In this document: positions 1-10,401 of the stretch, one piece after another
How the letters are laid out: the number at the start of each line of letters is the position of its first letter
How positions within the stretch are numbered: position 1 is the stretch's first letter
Position numbers and translations under genes: made by a program
Notes under the pieces: model-generated
The model's database searches: none
What the model was told of the DNA's origin: nothing
Seen by the model: the letters and a program-made list of their open reading frames with translations, nothing else
From: Notolepis coatsorum
Lineage: Eukaryota > Chordata > Actinopteri > Aulopiformes > Paralepididae
Assembly: GCA_963971535.1 (NCBI GenBank)
Contig: OZ020585.1
Coordinates: 161,528,226-161,592,225, forward strand
DNA length: 64,000 bases
Direction of reading: 5' to 3'

Positions 1-1819
1 AAAATGGCAAAAACACTCAACAGAGGAACGCCGTTTTTTTCACAATGAGAGAATACATCATTCTTGATTAGTATCGACCACAGGCCTTGCTAAGCACACA
101 TGACAGCAACCAAACCAATTTCCCTTTAGGAAATAAGTTTCTCCAGCAGATTTAGCACAACCTCAGCAATCAAGCTGAGAGTTACATCGTATCCCTACCA
201 CACAAAAGACACAATTAATGCACAACATGTCTGATAGGAGGTGATAAAGTCCCCAGGGAACCGGGGGGGGAAACACAATCCTCCTATTTTACCCTCAATA
301 CGGCCAGTTAAACAGGAAAACCTGTTAATGTGTGAACTCACTGTTCATTGTCATTACAGTCTGAGAAAGAACATTCTTTCACTCACTCGTCACCAAGCAT
401 AGCTTCATAGGTTAGTTGCCTTAGTAGTGAGTACACGGTACACATAAACACCATGATGTTTCTCACACAACAACCAGATCAATACATCACGACCTGCACG
501 GAGAAGCTAACTGCCAGTGACAAAAACAGCTCACACACAACCCGCAACGTATCTCAAATGCATTGCAACAACACACGTTTTGGGAAAAAACACCGTTATT
601 CACAATACATTTAGCAAGGTAAAACCAGAAGACGTGTTTATGAGGTCTGGCCAACCCCGTACCTGCCCGGAACGCAGATCAGCGAAGTGCAGTCACAAGC
701 CACCGTAGAACACAGCCGTCCCGTGTTGTTCGATCCGGGCAGCGTCGCCGCTCCACCAGTCGCTACAGTCCTCTTTGTTGACGCAATCCCCGTCTAGGTT
801 CAGGCAGGGTCGACGAACATCCCCTGTCAAGGATGACGTCGTGGTCAAGAGTGTAAAACATGTTAAAAATCAAAGCACGTTCAACAGAATAGCATCAAGC
901 TAACGGCTGCTCCAACCGTTCGGGTGCTATTGCTTCCGCTCGCGAGACGCCGATCTACGACGCACGCGATCAGGAGCGAGCTCCCGGCGGCGCGCGAGAA
1001 GCCAAGCTACCCCGCGCCAGGCCACCGACCGGCTAACCGTAAGCTATGAACATGTAAACAATGACATAACACTCACCCAGACAGGCCGCCGTTCTGAACC
1101 CTCCTCACTTTTTAAGAGAAAAGAGAAAACAAGACGTCAACACCGCTTCACAACGGTGACATTAACACGTCCGGCGGAATCAGCACAGTACCAACTGGCC
1201 TGTATAGCTGACTTTGAACATGAATCTGCCGCTATCGCACATTACATGCACATATCCCCTCGTGAAGGAATACTCTCATTTGGATATGAAAGATGGGGTC
1301 TTAACACGGTGACAGAGAGAATCCACTCGTCCAGAACACACAGGGATCACCAGTGTCAATGGTCGCGGCCCACTAGTTAAAACTATAATGGTCGCCAGAC
1401 CAAGGCCTTCTGTCGCCTAGACGGCTAAACAAAGGACCCTAGCCTGGGGCCGGTTTCCATAAACTTTGTCAAGTAGCCCCCATAGCACTAACAGACAAGT
1501 GGAGCCCGCCAGCAAACACTACTCACCCAACCTGGAACGCACCGCTCCTCACAACAGCGGCATGTCCGACAGTTCAGCTGTGGCCTGACAGGTTTCACCC
1601 CAACAAACACAGCAAGGAACTGCAGTTGAGAAGCATGCAGCGGCGTGCTCCCAATACGAAAACCGGTGGAGGGTTTGTAGAATGATCATCATCTTCTAGA
1701 CACTCCAGTACGAAGACAATATCGCCGTATTTTCTCGAAAATAGTGAGAGAGAAAATAAAGATATGATGTCAACGTATCCTTGTTTCCCAAGCTGTTCCT
1801 AATCCAATTTCTTCCATCA
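1..1819. other. No gene recognised; CpG-rich stretch, possibly part of a long LTR
   Basis: Only short, unconvincing open frames occur here. The part from about 700 to 1080 is rich in CG dinucleotides and could be a CpG-island-like promoter or an LTR. An AATAAA signal lies at 1755-1760. About 60 bp further on, TGGTGTCAAGTGTGGGG (1820-1836) resembles a Gypsy-type primer-binding site following a CA terminus. No matching second LTR was seen, so a decayed or truncated LTR element is only a guess. Confidence 0.25.
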
Positions 1820-2272
1820 TGGTGTCAAGTGTGGGGATCTACCGAGGCACCTCTTCCTTGTGGTGAAAGCGAGAAGGAGGAGAGCAGGTGACCACACACC
1901 TGCTTATGAAGGTAAGCTGATGAGGGGTGTGGTCAGACTAATACTGGTATTAGAGGTACATTTGTGGTTTATTCAGTACGCGTGCACGTACGCGAGATAG
2001 TGCAGAAGGCGATGCCAAGCTAAGCCACTAACGATACAGAACTGAAAATTTGTTGAAAAAAGTTAAATAATACAATTTCATGACATCTGTAAATCCTTGT
2101 TTATTCACTGTGTCCATGGAAACGATGATGAACGCAGCCATTCATAAATATTCAGACACGCTTCACTTTTGGTTACTTGTGATACCCTGTATACACCCTA
2201 TTCAAAGTTATAACCACATTTTCCTTCAAACTAATTTGGTTGCGGACGTCCGGATTTGGTATAGTTATAAGG

Positions 2273-3606
2273 CACTCGAGGCAGAGTTGTTTAGCAGGCT
2301 GTGGCGTACAGATGTAGAGACAGAGCTGTTTAGCAGGCTGTGACTCCACCTACCCCCTCCCGTGCTAGCGAACTTTTATCGCTGTACGATTGAGAGCATC
2401 CTCACCACCTGCATCTCAGTCTAGTACGGCAACTGCACCATTAAGGACCGGAAATCACTGCAGAGGGTAGTGAAAATAGCCCAATGCATCACCAAGACCC
2501 CACTCCCCCCCATCAATCTATGAGAAGCGGTGCTCACGGAGAGCACGGAACATCATCAAAGATGCTTCTCACCCCAACCATGGACTGTTCACCCGCCTGC
2601 GGGGTACTCGCTCTGGGGCACGCTACAGCAGCCTCCCAGGCAGAACCAACAGGACCACAAATAGTTTCTTCCCCTCAGCTGTCAGACTTCTGAATCAAAA
2701 CTCTACTTAGCCCACTGCACCTCACTGTATACCTGTGTATATAGCCCATAACGTATGTAGACTTTATTTTAATTATTATTATTATTTTTTTTTTTTTCTC
2801 ACCATCGCACATTGTGCTAACCATTGCACTTTACTGTACAGTTTTATTTATATGTGTCTTATATTGCAACTGACTGTTGATTGTCACATCCTGGTTGGAC
2901 GTACACAATCTCGTTGCACTGTCTTGTACTGTGTAATGACAATAAAGTCAATCTAATCTAATCTAATAGGCGTAGAGACAGCTGTTTAGCAGGCTGTGAC
3001 GTACAGGCGTAGAGACAGAGGTGTTTAGCAGGCTGTGACGTACAGATGTAGAGACAGAGGTGTTTAGCAGGCTGTGACGTACAGGCATAGAGACAGAGGT
3101 GTTTTGCAGGCTGTGACGTACAGGCGTAGAGACAGAGGTGTTTAGCAGGCTGTGACGTACAGATGTAGAGACAGAGGTGTTTAGCAGGCTGTGACGTACA
3201 GGCATAGAGACAGAGGTGTTTTGCAGGCTGTGATGTACAGGCGTAGAGACAGAGGTGTTTTGCAGGCTGTGACGTACAGGCGTAGAGACAGAGGTGTTTT
3301 GCAGGCTGTGACGTACAGATGTAGAGACAGATGTGTTTAGCAGGCTGTGACGTACAGGCATAGAGACAGAGGTGTTTAGTAGGCTGTGACGTACAGATGT
3401 AGAGACAGAGGTGTTTAGCAGGCTGTGACGTACAGGCATAGAGACAGAGGTGTTTAGTAGGCTGTGACGTACAGATGTAGAGACAGAGGTGTTTAGCAGG
3501 CTGTGATGTACAGGCGTAGAGACAGAGGTGTTTAGCAGGCTGTGATGTACAGATGTAGAGACAGAGGTGTTTAGCAGGCTGTGACGTACAGGCGTAGAGG
3601 CAGCTC
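2273..3606. repeat. 39-bp minisatellite, split by a LINE tail
   Basis: Units of 39 bp built on TTTAGCAGGCTGTGACGTAC plus AG-rich sequence run from about 2969 to 3606 (around 16 copies). About two more units lie at 2273-2343. The two blocks are separated by a LINE fragment at 2344-2968, so the array existed before that insertion. Because 39 is a multiple of three, a long frame stays open on the minus strand; it is not a gene. Confidence 0.85.
2344..2968 (+). mobile_element. 5'-truncated Rex1-like LINE, RT C-terminus and 3' tail
   Basis: The first part translates, with stops and shifts, into the end of a LINE reverse transcriptase (a fragment reading close to [10 protein letters not shown], then GNCTIKDRKSLQRVVKIAQ). 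An A/T-rich 3' UTR follows and ends in AATAAAGTCAATC with a short (TAATC)n tail at about 2950-2968. It resembles the C-terminal part of the Rex1-like LINE at 39.4-40.5 kb on the minus strand. Insertion inside the 39-bp minisatellite is visible from matching units on both sides. Confidence 0.7.
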
Positions 3607-3781
3607 TGCGTAGGAGTGTGCTGTCATTGGCCAGTAGCCATTGTGACATCATCATCATTAGAATATTCAGTTCTCACATTTGTAATCTCATACATGATTA
3701 AACACCTGAGAGGGTTCGTACGGGACTGATTAATACCAACGTTTGAGCTCAGATCTCCCTGTTTTCTCAGCTGCCTGGATA

Positions 3782-4179
3782 TATAGACCTGTTCGCTGTA
3801 TACAAACACGCCAAGTTCGAGCCAATCAGCAATACCAACTGAGTCACGTGACTAGGTGGCCCCCTTACCCGCGCGAGCTGCTGCGCTAAAAGAATACGAC
3901 AGGGCTCTATGGAGAAACCATGGCACTCCCCTGACTAAGAGCTGTTTCAAACGAAAACGGCTGGATGTCATTTAGCCAAATCAGCACGGCTGTGAGCGCG
4001 AGTCTTTCACCTTTTACATATCTAGCTTTGGCATGGATTGATTGTTTAGATCGCTAGCATGGCTAACTGAATGCAAATATATTGTAGTCTGCCCCGTCGT
4101 TCTGACCAGGATTACGTTCCTTTTGCCCCCTTGATGCGCGCGGTCACTGAGTCTGACGTGGACAGCGAACAGGTCTATA
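3782..4179. mobile_element. Small non-autonomous DNA element with 18-bp inverted ends
   Basis: TATAGACCTGTTCGCTGT at 3782-3799 is matched by its exact reverse complement at 4162-4179. The ~400-bp interior has no coding potential. The TA at the outer edge could be a TA target duplication or part of the repeat. Superfamily not assigned. Confidence 0.55.
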
Positions 4180-4455
4180 GAAACATCTATAATCTGAGTG
4201 ACTCACTAATTGCAATATTTCAGTAAACGTACCCTCTCTGTTTACCTCTGACATTCAACAAGGGGAACACTGAACTGGTGACACGAGGCGTTGGCTGAAG
4301 AAACAGTGGCTGTGGAGCTAACTGTTATTCTTATCCCTCGCTAATGAAATGGAAGTAAATAGTCATATTCTAATATAATATATGCGTCACTGGATATACA
4401 AGTAAAGTCCACGAAGGTTACAGATGACGATACACAAACATAAAATAAGTGAAGA
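4180..4455. other. Spacer, nothing recognised
   Basis: AT-rich unique-looking sequence between the small TIR element and a short tandem repeat. No credible ORF, RNA or repeat was seen. Confidence 0.3.
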
Positions 4456-4461
4456 TAAGTG

Positions 4462-4596
4462 ACTCATCCTTAGAACACAAGGAGTCTCATCCTTAGAACA
4501 CAAGGAGCATCATCCTTAAAACACAAGGAGTCTCATCCTTAGAACACAAGGAACCTCATCATAAGTCACAAGTCCTTGTAGAACACAAGGAGCCTC
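4462..4596. repeat. Short ~26-bp tandem repeat
   Basis: Four to five imperfect copies of a unit containing TCATCCTTAGAACACAAGGA lie directly beside the 12-bp array that follows. Confidence 0.7.
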
Positions 4597-4620
4597 AAGA
4601 AATCAATGTCAGATTTATAT

Positions 4621-5909
4621 ACATTCTGAGCTGCTGTCTGAGCTGCTGTCTGAACTGCTGTCTGTCTGAGCTGCTGTCTGAACTGCTGTCTGAGCTGCTG
4701 TCTGAACTGCTGTCTGAACTGCTGTCTGAGCTGCTGTCTGAGCTGCTGTCTGTCTGAACTGCTGTCTGAGCTGCTGTCTGAACTGCTGTCTGAGCTGCTG
4801 TCTGAACTGCTGTCTGTCTGAACTGTTGTCTGTCTGAGCTGCTGTCTGAACTGCTGTCTGAACTGCTGTCTGAACTGCTGTCTGAACTGCTGTCTGAGCT
4901 GCTGTCTGAGCTGCTGTCTGTCTGAACTGTTGTCTGTCTGAGCTGCTGTCTGAGCTGCTGTCTGAACTGCTGTCTGAGCTGCTGTCTGAACTGCTGTCTG
5001 TCTGAACTGTTGTCTGTCTGAGCTGCTGTCTGAGCTGCTGTCTGAACTGCTGTCTGAACTGCTGTCTGAGCTGCTGTCTGAGCTGCTGTCTGAGCTGCTG
5101 TCTGTCTGAACTGCTGTCTGGACTGCTGTCTGTCTGAGCTGCTGTCTGAACTGCTGTCTGAGCTGCTGTCTGAACTGCTGTCTGTCTGAACTGTTGTCTG
5201 TCTGAGCTGCTGTCTGAGCTGCTGTCTGAGCTGCTGTCTGAACTGCTGTCTGAACTGCTGTCTGAACTGCTGTCTGAACTGCTGTCTGAGCTGCTGTCTG
5301 AGCTGCTGTCTGAGCTGCTGTCTGTCTGAACTGCTGTCTGTCTGAACTGCTGTCTGAGCTGCTGTCTGAACTGCTGTCTGAACTGCTGTCTGAGCTGCTG
5401 TCTGAACTGCTGTCTGGACTGCTGTCTGAGCTGCTGTCTGAACTGCTGTCTGGACTGCTGTCTGAGCTGCTGTCTGAACTGCTGTCTGAACTGATGTCTG
5501 AGCTGCTGTCTGAGCTGCTGTCTGAGCTGCTGTCTGAGCTGCTGTCTGTCTGAACTGCTGTCTGGACTGCTGTCTGTCTGAGCTGCTGTCTGAACTGCTG
5601 TCTGAACTGCTGTCTGAACTGCTGTCTGAGCTGCTGTCTGAGGTGCTGTCTGAGCTGCTGTCTGTCTGAACTGCTGTCTGAGCTGCTGTCTGAACTGCTG
5701 TCTGAACTGCTGTCTGAGCTGCTGTCTGAACTGCTGTCTGGACTGCTGTCTGAGCTGCTGTCTGAACTGCTGTCTGGACTGCTGTCTGAGCTGCTGTCTG
5801 AACTGCTGTCTGAACTGCTGTCTGAGCTGCTGTCTGAGCTGCTGTCTGAACTGCTGTCTGGACTGCTGTCTGTCTGAACTGCTGTCTGAACTGCTGTCTG
5901 AACTGTCAC
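4621..5909. repeat. 1.29-kb array of 12-bp units (CTGCTGTCTGAR)
   Basis: The array is over 100 copies of a 12-bp unit alternating GAACTG and GAGCTG forms. Irregular 4-bp TCTG insertions (TGTCTGTCTG) and rare variants also occur. On the minus strand it keeps a 485-codon frame open, reading as S/D-rich or A/Q/V/T-rich repeats depending on the frame. The composition follows entirely from the repeat, so it is treated as non-coding. The interspersed variant units suggest higher-order duplication. Confidence 0.9.
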
Positions 5910-5916
5910 TATATTT

Positions 5917-6190
5917 GAATTGAAATAAACTTTATTCGTATAGAACCTTTCCTCAAGGATTGCAGCCCAAAGTGCTTCACAGCAGTGATGTAGGTAAAAT
6001 AGACATAGGCATAACATTTGCATAAGATAGACAGAATAAATGCAAGAAAAGAGTAAAAGTAATGCAGAGTAAGAAAAGAGTAAAAGTAATGCAGAGAGTA
6101 AGAAAAGAGTAAAAGTAACGCAGAGAGTAAGAAAATAGTAAAAGTAACACAGAGAGTAAGAAAAGAGTAAAAGTAACGCAGGTAATAACC
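5917..6190 (-). mobile_element. LINE/SINE 3' tail (minus) with a 27-bp minisatellite
   Basis: Read on the minus strand, 5917-5985 has the conserved 3'-tail form CAAAGTGCTT... ending AATAAAGTTTATTTCAATTC, typical of fish L2-like LINEs and the SINEs that use them. Next to it, 6045-6185 carries about five copies of a 27-bp unit (AGTAAGAAAAGAGTAAAAGT plus variable bases). No coding part remains. Confidence 0.55.
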
Positions 6191-6628
6191 ATCTTGATGT
6201 GGAATAATGAAAGTCTATTTCAGTATAAAATAGATGTAAATCATTGTCAGAACCAATGTTGAGTGACTCATTAGGATAACGCCGGTCCTGGAGGTTAGCC
6301 CGCCCCCTTCTATCTCATTAGCCTTCTAATAGACTCTGCTGCCTGGACTCAGCCTCCAGACTGTGCTCGGACTGCAGATGACTCATTATACTCATTCTAT
6401 GTCTGCACTTTATGCACTGCTTTTATTTAGTCAGAAACCTGTTAGTCTTTTATAGATTTTAATGTCCGAAATCTATCAACGAAAGTGTGCTCTTCACGTA
6501 TTTCATGTATCACATATATTGCAATCTTTCTTACAGATTACAGATTTAATGACAGAAATCTATTACAATTCCTTCGGGATGTTTTAATGTCAATTATCGT
6601 ACAAATCTCACTTTTATGCTAATGTAGT
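6191..6628. other. Unannotated AT-rich spacer
   Basis: No gene seen. A stretch near 6390-6425 resembles part of the (ATT)n-tailed repeat at 24.95-25.25 kb. That repeat may have been split here by the LINE tail that follows. Confidence 0.3.
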
Positions 6629-7112
6629 TTCAAGTTTCTTTATTAGTTGTCATACAGAAATACAGAATACTTTGCATGAAATGCTTCTTTCTGTTTTGCT
6701 CCTGAGAGTGTGCTAGATAATAAAAAGATAGTATAAAATAAGTATAATATAAGTATAAAATAGAAAGTCAAGTACGTAAACAAGTGTAAACAACAAAAAA
6801 ATGCAATATACCTATATACAGTATATGTACAGTATATACAGTGCAGGTACAGTACAGTGTAGAAATGGTGAGGTATAGCTTAGCTTGTGGTGCCACCTTG
6901 TGGTGGTGAGGTGCAATGAGGTGCAATGAGGAATGAGATTGATGTGCAAATTTCCTTACCAATAAATATAAAGTGTGTTAGTGTCTAAAGTGGTAAAGTG
7001 GGTGCTACAGTGTGTTGTTTATTTAGAGTGAGTGTGTGCGTGTGGATGTGTGTGCTGTGGGTGTATTGATGGTTTGTTATTGTTCATTGTTCATTGAGCA
7101 TCCTGATGGCCT
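6629..7112 (-). mobile_element. 5'-truncated Rex1-like LINE 3' UTR (minus)
   Basis: It is homologous over most of its length to 38931-39450, the 3' UTR of the larger minus-strand LINE. Shared features are the terminus TTTCAAGTTTCTTTA on the plus strand, the run through TAGTTGTCATACAGAA, then a GTGTGTG-rich part and ATTGTTCATTGAGCA(T/G)CCTGATGGCCT. Only non-coding 3' sequence is retained. Confidence 0.75.
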
Positions 7113-7236
7113 CTAATGTCCGTTTTATGTCTACATTACTGCTGTGGAGCACCTTGGTCTGCAATTCTTGTATGAAAGGTGCTATACAAATAAAGTGTAT
7201 TATTGTTGTTGTTATTATTATTATTATTATTAGGGT
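7113..7236 (+). mobile_element. (ATT)n-tailed LINE/SINE 3' end
   Basis: The segment TTCTTGTATGAAAGGTGCTA followed by TACAAATAAAG and a TTATTATT tail matches the 3' end at 25.09-25.25 kb. Only the terminal hairpin-like region and tail are kept. Confidence 0.6.
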
Positions 7237-7447
7237 AGGATCACGCTGATCCTAAAGAAAACAAGAAGGCAACTCAGAGAGACACCAGCACTCCCCTAGT
7301 GGGCAAAGCCTGCAAGTGCTGTTGTCCAACCTACTAATGGGTCTAATTTGTAGACCCATTAAACATACATTTGACTAAATACTTGCATAAAGAACCAAAC
7401 ATACCTGTTCATACTTCACTGACTCATACTCTTTGCACATAACTGTC

Positions 7448-7590
7448 CAATGGACCTATCTCAAACCATGCCCTCTTTTCTTGATCCTCCAATCACAGCT
7501 GTCGCTTACCTCGGACTTCCTCGTACGAGGTAAGCGACAGCTGTGATTGGAGGATCAAGAAAAGGGGCAGAGTTTGAGATAGGTCTATTG
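7448..7590. repeat. Long near-perfect hairpin (65-bp arms, 12-nt loop)
   Basis: The left arm (7448-7513) and right arm (7526-7590) are inverted copies with only a few mismatches, around a loop at 7514-7525. The inner stem includes CAATCACAGCTGTCGCTTAC. It may be a fold-back MITE. Transcribed, it would form a ~65-bp stem, so a small-RNA precursor is an alternative that cannot be tested here. Confidence 0.8.
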
Positions 7591-7918
7591 CACAGCCCTG
7601 GCCTATTCCTATTTTTATTGTACTATATTCTATTGTGCTATATTTAATTTAGTTTATATCCCATTTAATATTATTCGACCTCTTTATTTACAGTTGTACA
7701 GCCCTGGCCTATATTTGATTTTATTCCATAATTATATTCTATTCTATTGTGCTTAACTTAGTTCATATTTCATTTTATCTTACTCCACCTCTTTATTGTA
7801 TTATCTGTCTGTTAATATCTGTCCGCCAATGTCGCACCGAAAACTACCAAAGCAAATTCCTTGTATGTGAAAACTTCTTGGCAATAAGAACCTTTCTGAT
7901 TCTGATTCTGATTCTGAA
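7591..7918 (+). mobile_element. LINE 3' UTR with (TTCTGA)n tail
   Basis: An internally duplicated stretch (each copy begins CAGCCCTGGCCTAT) leads into AAATTCCTTGTATGTGAAAA, then GGCAATAAGAACC and a short (TTCTGA)n tail. This is a common teleost LINE 3' end. No RT sequence remains. Confidence 0.6.
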
Positions 7919-8021
7919 TTCATTCCTGCCACGAATGGAGCAGGAAGCTCCTCTGCACTTCAGTCGTCCTTCAACTGTGTCCCTGTCTGACCGCAGTGCT
8001 GCACTCAAGCCGATAAGATGA

Positions 8022-8180
8022 GATATTCCTTTATTGATCCCCTTGAGGAAATACTGGCATCATAGCAGCATGGGGGAGGGGGGAGGGGAGGTACAGGTAT
8101 GGGCAGGGAAATAGTAGAAAGACATAAATAATAGCATAACATAAATATAGGCAATAATATTAGATCTGAATATAAAAATA
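8022..8180 (-). mobile_element. LINE 3' end (minus), GATCAATAAAGGAATAT terminus
   Basis: The plus strand begins GATATTCCTTTATTGATCCC, the reverse complement of a LINE 3' terminus with a polyadenylation-like signal. It resembles the minus-strand LINE end at about 18.88 kb. No coding sequence. Confidence 0.55.
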
Positions 8181-8814
8181 TGAGAAGAATAAAGGGTCTA
8201 TATTATGTCCTATAGGTTGTAATATACTGTACGTTTATACGTTTCTAAACCACAGCGCTGCTCCTAATAATTCATCACCTCCAATTCTGATTCTACAACA
8301 AAGTATTAATATTTCACTTTTAATGCCAGTAAAACATATAAAACAATATATCCTGGTTTGGATTCTCTCCCTCCCCAGAGATGGACAGTGTAGGCGTGTA
8401 GAATAGTGTAGAGAGAAAGTATTGTGATATCTGGCCAGACCAGCCATCTTGTCTAGTTGTAAATACACACGTAAACACAACACTGCTTAGCTACACAATG
8501 TTGTTGTAACTAAGAGGCAGTGTTTGGCAAGAATACTAATGTGGTTTGATGAAGGGTCCGACGTGAAGCAGTGTGAAACCTGACGCTGACAGGGAAGCCT
8601 CTACCAGAGCCAGTGACGCAGGGGCGGGGCTAGGGGGTGGCTACTTGGGCTCAAGCCCTGAATGTTTTCTGAAAAGCCCCGAATCTACTTAAATTTTTTT
8701 GGACAATGAATCATTGTTACATGAAAATATGTTTGCACCAGATTTAGCAGAAGCTCATTTCCATCTGTAGTCTATCCAGCTGCTAACTGTATTTGAGTGA
8801 GTTAAGTCTTGGTG
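8181..8814. other. No gene seen
   Basis: Low-information sequence with scattered short ORFs. A small part around 8735-8760 (GCACCAGATTTAGCAGAAGC) resembles the interior of the hAT element at 40.5-41.7 kb. Confidence 0.3.
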
Positions 8815-9011
8815 TTATGGTAGACTCAGACCTAAGCTTCAAATCACAATCAACAAGTTGACAAAAACATAATTCTTCCACCTTAGAAACATAGCTAAAG
8901 TACGGCCATTTATAAATCAAAAGGACGCTGAAAACCAGATCCATGCCTTTATCTCAAGCTGACTCGACTACTGTAATGCACTCCTTACCGGCCTCCCGAA
9001 AAAATACGATG
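8815..9011 (+). pseudogene. LINE reverse-transcriptase C-terminal fragment
   Basis: The plus strand translates into the recognisable end of a Jockey/L2-type reverse transcriptase, reading GVMVDSDLSFKSQINKLTK, then FFHLRNIAKVRPF, then LDYCNALLTGLPKKY. An in-frame stop interrupts it before LDYCNA. The BEL element begins directly after it, but the LINE does not resume beyond that element, so the fragment ended here. Confidence 0.7.
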
Positions 9012-9016
9012 ATAAC

Positions 9017-10343
9017 TGTTACAAAGGGTCAGATTAAACCGAATATATATATTTATTACTTGAGATATATTGTATAGTATTTGTATATCGTCTGATATCC
9101 CTTGTATATTCTTTGTACATATACACGGAATATCCCTTTACCTAGTACAGGCCAGACCATAATATTCGTTCTCCTATTGGACAGCGATCCCCTAGGCGCC
9201 ACGGCCATACCCCCCAATGTCTAGTTCAAAGTCACCGCTAAGACATGCCTGGTTCTGCGCAGGAATACGAGACAGAAATAAGGCTGGTACTAGATTGTTC
9301 ACCTTACGTATAAATACGTTGCAGGTGGATACAGCAGTATGTTACCCCAATAAGTTGAAGCCTCACACCACGATACAACGTGCTGTGAAGTGGGCCCGTT
9401 TTGCCCCGAAAAAGAGCCTTGAGACCGCGTGCGAATTGATAGCTGAAGTGTCAGAGTTTAACGCTGTATCGTCGAGTTCGACCTATTCTATTATTAAGTA
9501 ATAGTCTATTATGTATAGTGTATCGTGCGGCTACCGTTCTACAGTGACCAGCATTACCAACGTTTCATCGTACCGAGCTAGTGTGCTTATCCAGGCTGGG
9601 CGGCCTAACCTTGTGCCGTCATCCGAGGAGCCCTAGACGAGAACCGTGTGGATATGTACACTGGATAACCTACACCGACGACTACAGAGCCCTTTTCGGC
9701 TGGATTATATTTGCTTTGGTCCTGTGGCTGTTGGAGCGGAGAATCGTCTACACCCACTACCGTGTGGGATTTACCCTGTGAGGAGCACCGTCGAGCCCGC
9801 CTATAGGACTCTGAGGCTGGCTAGCTTTCCTCCATGCGGCACTGCATACCGGAGAATAGCTGTTGTTTGTCTACGGATCAAGGGATTATTGCACTGTCTC
9901 CTGTACCTGGAGTCTCCTTATTCCTCGTTGACCCAGACTTTTGCTACCGACAAATCCTCTCCCCTGCTGGCTTACAACCGGAGGGAACCCCCTTAGTATC
10001 TCCAGCTGACCTACTAGTGTACCATATATAATTCTTATGATACAGGTGGTATTAATTATCTCCAGCGTAATATGCTCATGGACTTACGCTCTTGACCTAT
10101 TCATGCACATTCTTCGCCTTACAAGCGCAACTCTCAATCTTGATAAGTAATGTAAGATAATCTTGGTGCTCTTCTAATAAATATTATTCTAAACAGTATT
10201 TCTTGTGAAGCCGTGTTATTGTGGGGGTGTTCATCTCATATACATGTGTACTGTATGGCCAGTAGTAATGTACATAACTCAGTAGTGGTTTAATGATACC
10301 ATACTTATTCAATACAGTCAGGGAATTGTACCCCTCAGTTACA
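9017..10343 (+). repeat. BEL/Pao 5' LTR
   Basis: It begins TGTTACAAAGGG and ends CAGTTACA, and is 1327 bp. An AATAAA-like polyadenylation signal lies near 10178-10190. Short ORFs inside occur in both LTRs and are not genes. Confidence 0.93.
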
Positions 10344-10345
10344 AT

Positions 10346-10363
10346 TGGTCCTTCGAACCGGAT
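10346..10363 (+). promoter_or_regulatory. Primer-binding site of the BEL element
   Basis: TGGTCCTTCGAACCGGAT starts 2 nt after the LTR, where a tRNA 3' end would pair to prime minus-strand synthesis. The tRNA was not assigned. Confidence 0.75.
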
Positions 10364-10401
10364 GGTAATTAGCGTAATATTAATATAATATTAATATTGA
10401 C

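Noticed and set aside
2963-3658. 231-codon minus-strand frame of 13-residue repeats
   Set aside because: A 39-bp minisatellite has a unit divisible by three, so a stop-free frame is expected by chance.
4566-6023. 485-codon minus-strand frame rich in Ser/Asp and Gln/Ala
   Set aside because: It is wholly produced by the 12-bp array, switching between S/D and Q-T-rich readings wherever the 4-bp insertion changes the frame. Its start and end lie in unrelated repeat sequence.
9581-10031. Three overlapping ORFs of 65-116 aa
   Set aside because: They lie in the BEL 5' LTR and recur at the same place in the 3' LTR; they are LTR sequence, not genes.
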